Positions 61,908-64,000 of a stretch of 64,000 nt of DNA are shown piece after piece. The position numbers and the translations under genes are program-made. The notes under the pieces were generated by a model that saw only the letters and a program-made list of their open reading frames with translations, was not told the origin of the DNA and made no database searches. How positions within the stretch are numbered: the stretch's first letter is position 1; each line of letters opens with the position of its first letter. The stretch lies in NCBI GenBank assembly GCA_017558825.1, contig JAFYTO010000014.1:62001-126000 (forward strand). Reading direction: 5' to 3'. Source of the stretch: Clostridia bacterium. Its GTDB lineage: Bacteria > Bacillota > Clostridia > Christensenellales > Borkfalkiaceae.

Positions 61908-62346
61908 TTCTTCACTTGAACAGGTTTTAGAAAAAGACGGGTTTATTATTTCCCCAATTAAGGGCACTAGTATGACTCCGCTTTTAAAAGAGAATGTTGA
62001 CCGTGTAGTCATAAAAAAACTAGAAAAAACCATAAAAAAAGGTGACGTGCTTTTATATAAAAGGCCTAACGGCGCTTATATTTTACATAGGGTTTATAAA
62101 GCCACGCCAAACTTTTTAGTAATGTGTGGCGACAATCACTTGACTTTAGAGTATAACGTTAAATATGAGGCTGTTTTAGGCGTTTTAACAGGTGTTTATA
62201 AGCAAGATAAGTTTATTGATTTGGAAAAAAGTTTTAAGTATAAAATTTATAAAAATTTTTACGGTAATAATAGATTTATTAGATTGTGTGCTTTCAAAAT
62301 TAGAAATGCTAAAATAAAATTAATGAAATTATTTAAAAAAGGATAG
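61900..62346 (+). CDS. S24/S26 family peptidase, ER-type signal peptidase-like
   Basis: 148 residues. Nucleophile Ser24 in GTSMTPLL and the likely base His63 in YILHRVY, followed by CGDNH. This Ser-His layout is that of archaeal/ER-type (SipW-like) signal peptidases. No N-terminal membrane helix is seen, unlike classical SPases, so it may act in the cytosol on a peptide. A basic C-terminal tail could bind membrane. Overlaps pqqD by eight bases and is followed by a strong terminator. Confidence 0.83.
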   Translation: MIDSSLEQVLEKDGFIISPIKGTSMTPLLKENVDRVVIKKLEKTIKKGDVLLYKRPNGAYILHRVYKATPNFLVMCGDNHLTLEYNVKYEAVLGVLTGVYKQDKFIDLEKSFKYKIYKNFYGNNRFIRLCAFKIRNAKIKLMKLFKKG

Positions 62347-62370
62347 TAATATTACTATCCTTATTTTTTT
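62341..62370 (+). terminator. Terminator of the kinase-like/PqqD/S26 operon
   Basis: 8-bp stem (62341-62348 with 62353-62360) overlapping the stop codon, followed by a long T run. Confidence 0.85.
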
Positions 62371-62382
62371 AATTGAAAACGC

Positions 62383-62411
62383 TTGACTTTTTCTTTTTAA
62401 GTTATTAAAAT
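62383..62411 (+). promoter_or_regulatory. Promoter of the small lipoprotein gene
   Basis: TTGACT (62383-62388), 17-bp spacer and TAAAAT (62406-62411). Confidence 0.7.
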
Positions 62412-62440
62412 TATACTAAAAGTTACAAAGGAGTTTTGTT

Positions 62441-62899
62441 ATGAAAACATTTAAAAAAGTATTTAGTTTACTTACCTTATCAATTTGTTTAGCACTTTGC
62501 TTTATGATGGGTGGTTGTACTCAAACGGAAGGTCAAGGTACTTACAAATTTAGTTCAATAAAAATTGGAAATAAAAACTCATACGTTGAACTTAAAGCTG
62601 GTGAAAATTTTATGAACTATTCCTTAACTGAAGATTCTGTAGTTTTAGTTTTAAACGAAGATGGAAGCGGTCAATTAACTTCAGAATTTGGCGATTTAAT
62701 TGGTATTGACACAATCACTGGTTCTTGGGCGTTAATTAGTGAAAAACAAATAGGCGTTACTGCAAATGATTACACTTTAGTTCTTGACTATAATGGTGAG
62801 TTCGTTGAATTTGAATACGAAGATTTTTCTATTAAGTTAAAAAAAGTTAAAGAAAATAAATTGCCTTCATTTATTAAAAATAATAACGGTAGAAAATAA
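62441..62899 (+). CDS. Small lipoprotein, unknown function
   Basis: 152 residues. Signal peptide with lipobox GGC (Cys about 26). The remaining beta-rich domain contains LNEDGSGQLTSEFGDL...GSWALISEKQIGV, a pattern seen in lipocalin-like extracytoplasmic lipoproteins. It has its own promoter, AAAGGAG before ATG and its own terminator, so it is not part of the PqqD operon. Function unknown. Confidence 0.75.
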   Translation: MKTFKKVFSLLTLSICLALCFMMGGCTQTEGQGTYKFSSIKIGNKNSYVELKAGENFMNYSLTEDSVVLVLNEDGSGQLTSEFGDLIGIDTITGSWALISEKQIGVTANDYTLVLDYNGEFVEFEYEDFSIKLKKVKENKLPSFIKNNNGRK

Positions 62900-62904
62900 T
62901 ATAA

Positions 62905-62938
62905 AATAACCGCTACAAACGTAGCGGTTATTTTTAGC
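62905..62938. terminator. Terminator of the lipoprotein gene, possibly bidirectional
   Basis: 12-bp stem (62905-62916 with 62921-62932), loop AAAC, T tract on both sides. Confidence 0.85.
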
Positions 62939-62944
62939 AATTTG

Positions 62945-62982
62945 AAAGCGTAAAACAGTCTCGTTTTACGCTTTTTTTATTT
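62945..62982 (+). terminator. Second tandem hairpin terminator
   Basis: 12-bp stem (62945-62956 with 62963-62974), six-base loop and plus-strand T run. It follows the terminator at 62905 directly. Confidence 0.75.
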
Positions 62983-64000
62983 TATTTTCCACTTTTAAAC
63001 AATAGTTTATATTCAATAAATAATGCTGTTAACGTTATTGTTAAGCCTATAAGCATAATCATTAAAGCATCTGTAACAGATTTTTGGCTATTTTCGCCTA
63101 TCTTATTGGTTGTGGTTAGGTATGGTTCGTTTTTGTAATCAACTGAATTTGTTAAATATCCGCTTGGAACATAACCGTAAGGTTCGCCGTTTTTGCTAAG
63201 AGATATAAGCGTATATTTTGTATTATTAAAGCAATATTCTTTAATTAAATAAATCTTAGTTCCTTTTTCAATACTATAAAGAAGGTAACTTGAATTGTAT
63301 ATTGGCTTTGCAAAAACGTATTCCGTGTTTGAAATAAACATTTCTTCGCCATTATATTGCGTTTCAGTAATACCGTAACTTGAATATGAATTTTTATCAA
63401 TTATACTTGCGTCAGCACCGCTTGTTAGTGTTTGTGAAACTGAGGTTTTTCTAACTAATGCAAGCACGCTACCTGAATATGAAATTAAGTAATAATCGCT
63501 GTCAATTTCAGAAATTATAGGATAGCATTTTGAAGTGTTTAACTCAGTTATTGGAGTTATGTTATTAAAGTATTTTTTACCGTCAATTTCTTTATAGTTA
63601 TCAAGTTCAATTTTAAATATTTTAGCATTTTTCTTAAGTGTTAAAAATGAAACGTCATTTAAAATTGCTTTTTCATTAACGTTTTCAGCACTAATTAAAT
63701 TAAGGTTAGAAACGTTTAATAAATTATCTTCATTTTTTAATATGCAAGCGTTTGAAAGGTAATATACTGAATCGCTTTTATATGATAAGCAAAAATCTTT
63801 TACAGTAGTTCCGCCCGCAAGGTTAATTGAGTATGAGGTTGCTTCGTAAGCTGTATTTTGACTGTTTAAAACGTATTTAACAACTTTGTTGTTTTCTAAT
63901 AGTAAATATACGTTTCCAGCAAAATCACAATTAATTTTAATTGGGTTTGCGTTTAATGATAGTGTGGTTATTGAGTTAAGAGTGTTTGCATAATATCTTG
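62982..64000 (-). CDS. Partial surface protein with C-terminal membrane anchor (N-terminus outside window)
   Basis: The frame is open from the stop at 62982 to the window edge, at least 339 residues; an apparent start at 63467 (GTG) is internal. The visible part is rich in Asn, Ser and Tyr with many short beta-strand-like segments (for example NPIKINCDFAGNVYLLLENNKVVKYVL). It ends with one transmembrane helix (about 30 residues before the stop, DALMIMLIGLTITLTALFIEY) and a short basic tail. This suggests an exported, possibly beta-propeller-like protein anchored at its C-terminus. No family recognised. Confidence 0.75.
   Translation of the reverse strand, partial: RYYANTLNSITTLSLNANPIKINCDFAGNVYLLLENNKVVKYVLNSQNTAYEATSYSINLAGGTTVKDFCLSYKSDSVYYLSNACILKNEDNLLNVSNLNLISAENVNEKAILNDVSFLTLKKNAKIFKIELDNYKEIDGKKYFNNITPITELNTSKCYPIISEIDSDYYLISYSGSVLALVRKTSVSQTLTSGADASIIDKNSYSSYGITETQYNGEEMFISNTEYVFAKPIYNSSYLLYSIEKGTKIYLIKEYCFNNTKYTLISLSKNGEPYGYVPSGYLTNSVDYKNEPYLTTTNKIGENSQKSVTDALMIMLIGLTITLTALFIEYKLLFKSGK

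Overview
The window comes from a low-GC (roughly one third G+C) Gram-positive bacterium of the Bacillota. It is most likely an uncultured Clostridia-type lineage. The evidence is gene order shared with Bacillus and Clostridium: dnaG-rpoD-trmK-nif3, rimP-nusA-ylxR-ylxQ-infB-rbfA, ytxC-(T-box)thrS-infC-rpmI-rplT, ylxY-M16 peptidase, metG-tatD-rsmA and comEC-holA. Further support comes from the T-box leader, spore-associated families (SpmA, SpmB, YtxC, YlxY), lipoproteins and CdaA. The lineage assignment below phylum is inference. Nearly all of the window is chromosomal core. I see no insertion sequence, prophage, CRISPR array, tRNA or rRNA gene.

Layout. 1-5.6 kb: NAD synthetase, aspartase with a divergent Lrp regulator, and two membrane proteins. 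5.7-11.6 kb: two FAD proteins, a DUF1934-UlaG-rho operon and a glutamine amidotransferase-like protein. 11.6-16 kb: MTA/SAH nucleosidase, ylxY-M16, and an ArsR regulator flanked by two microproteins. 16-28.8 kb: ECF S component-coaX-ispG-(PolC-like exonuclease), then the rimP-to-ribF translation/RNA operon. 28.8-39.1 kb: XRE regulator, pepP-efp, SDR, dgt-dnaG-rpoD-trmK-nif3-zinc ribbon, spmAB. 39.2-47 kb: metG-tatD-rsmA, SGNH hydrolase, proBAC with a phosphoribosyltransferase. 47.2-53.4 kb: ytxC, thrS, infC-rpmI-rplT, trmH-like, yebC and a 6S-like RNA. 53.4-64 kb: MBL protein, comEC, holA-cdaA-microprotein, HtrA-like lipoprotein, polysaccharide deacetylase, two-OB SSB-like protein, a kinase-like/PqqD/S26 peptidase operon, a lipoprotein, and a surface protein running off the edge.

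Most unusual points. (1) The NAD synthetase carries an N-terminal XRE-type HTH, and its glutaminase domain has lost all three catalytic residues while the synthetase P-loop is intact. (2) At the polC locus there is only a 506-residue protein with the PolC N-domain, OB fold and DEDDh exonuclease; the PHP and polymerase parts are absent. (3) A self-contained three-gene operon (HPr-kinase-like ATPase, PqqD/RRE protein, ER-type signal peptidase) resembles a RiPP maturation module with no visible precursor. (4) A 37-residue membrane microprotein follows cdaA where cdaR would be expected. (5) Several genes look leaderless, with a -10 box six bases before ATG and no Shine-Dalgarno.

Intergenic spaces are short. 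Many hold hairpin terminators shared by convergent genes and recognisable sigma-A promoters (TTGACA-like, 16-17 bp, TATAAT-like).
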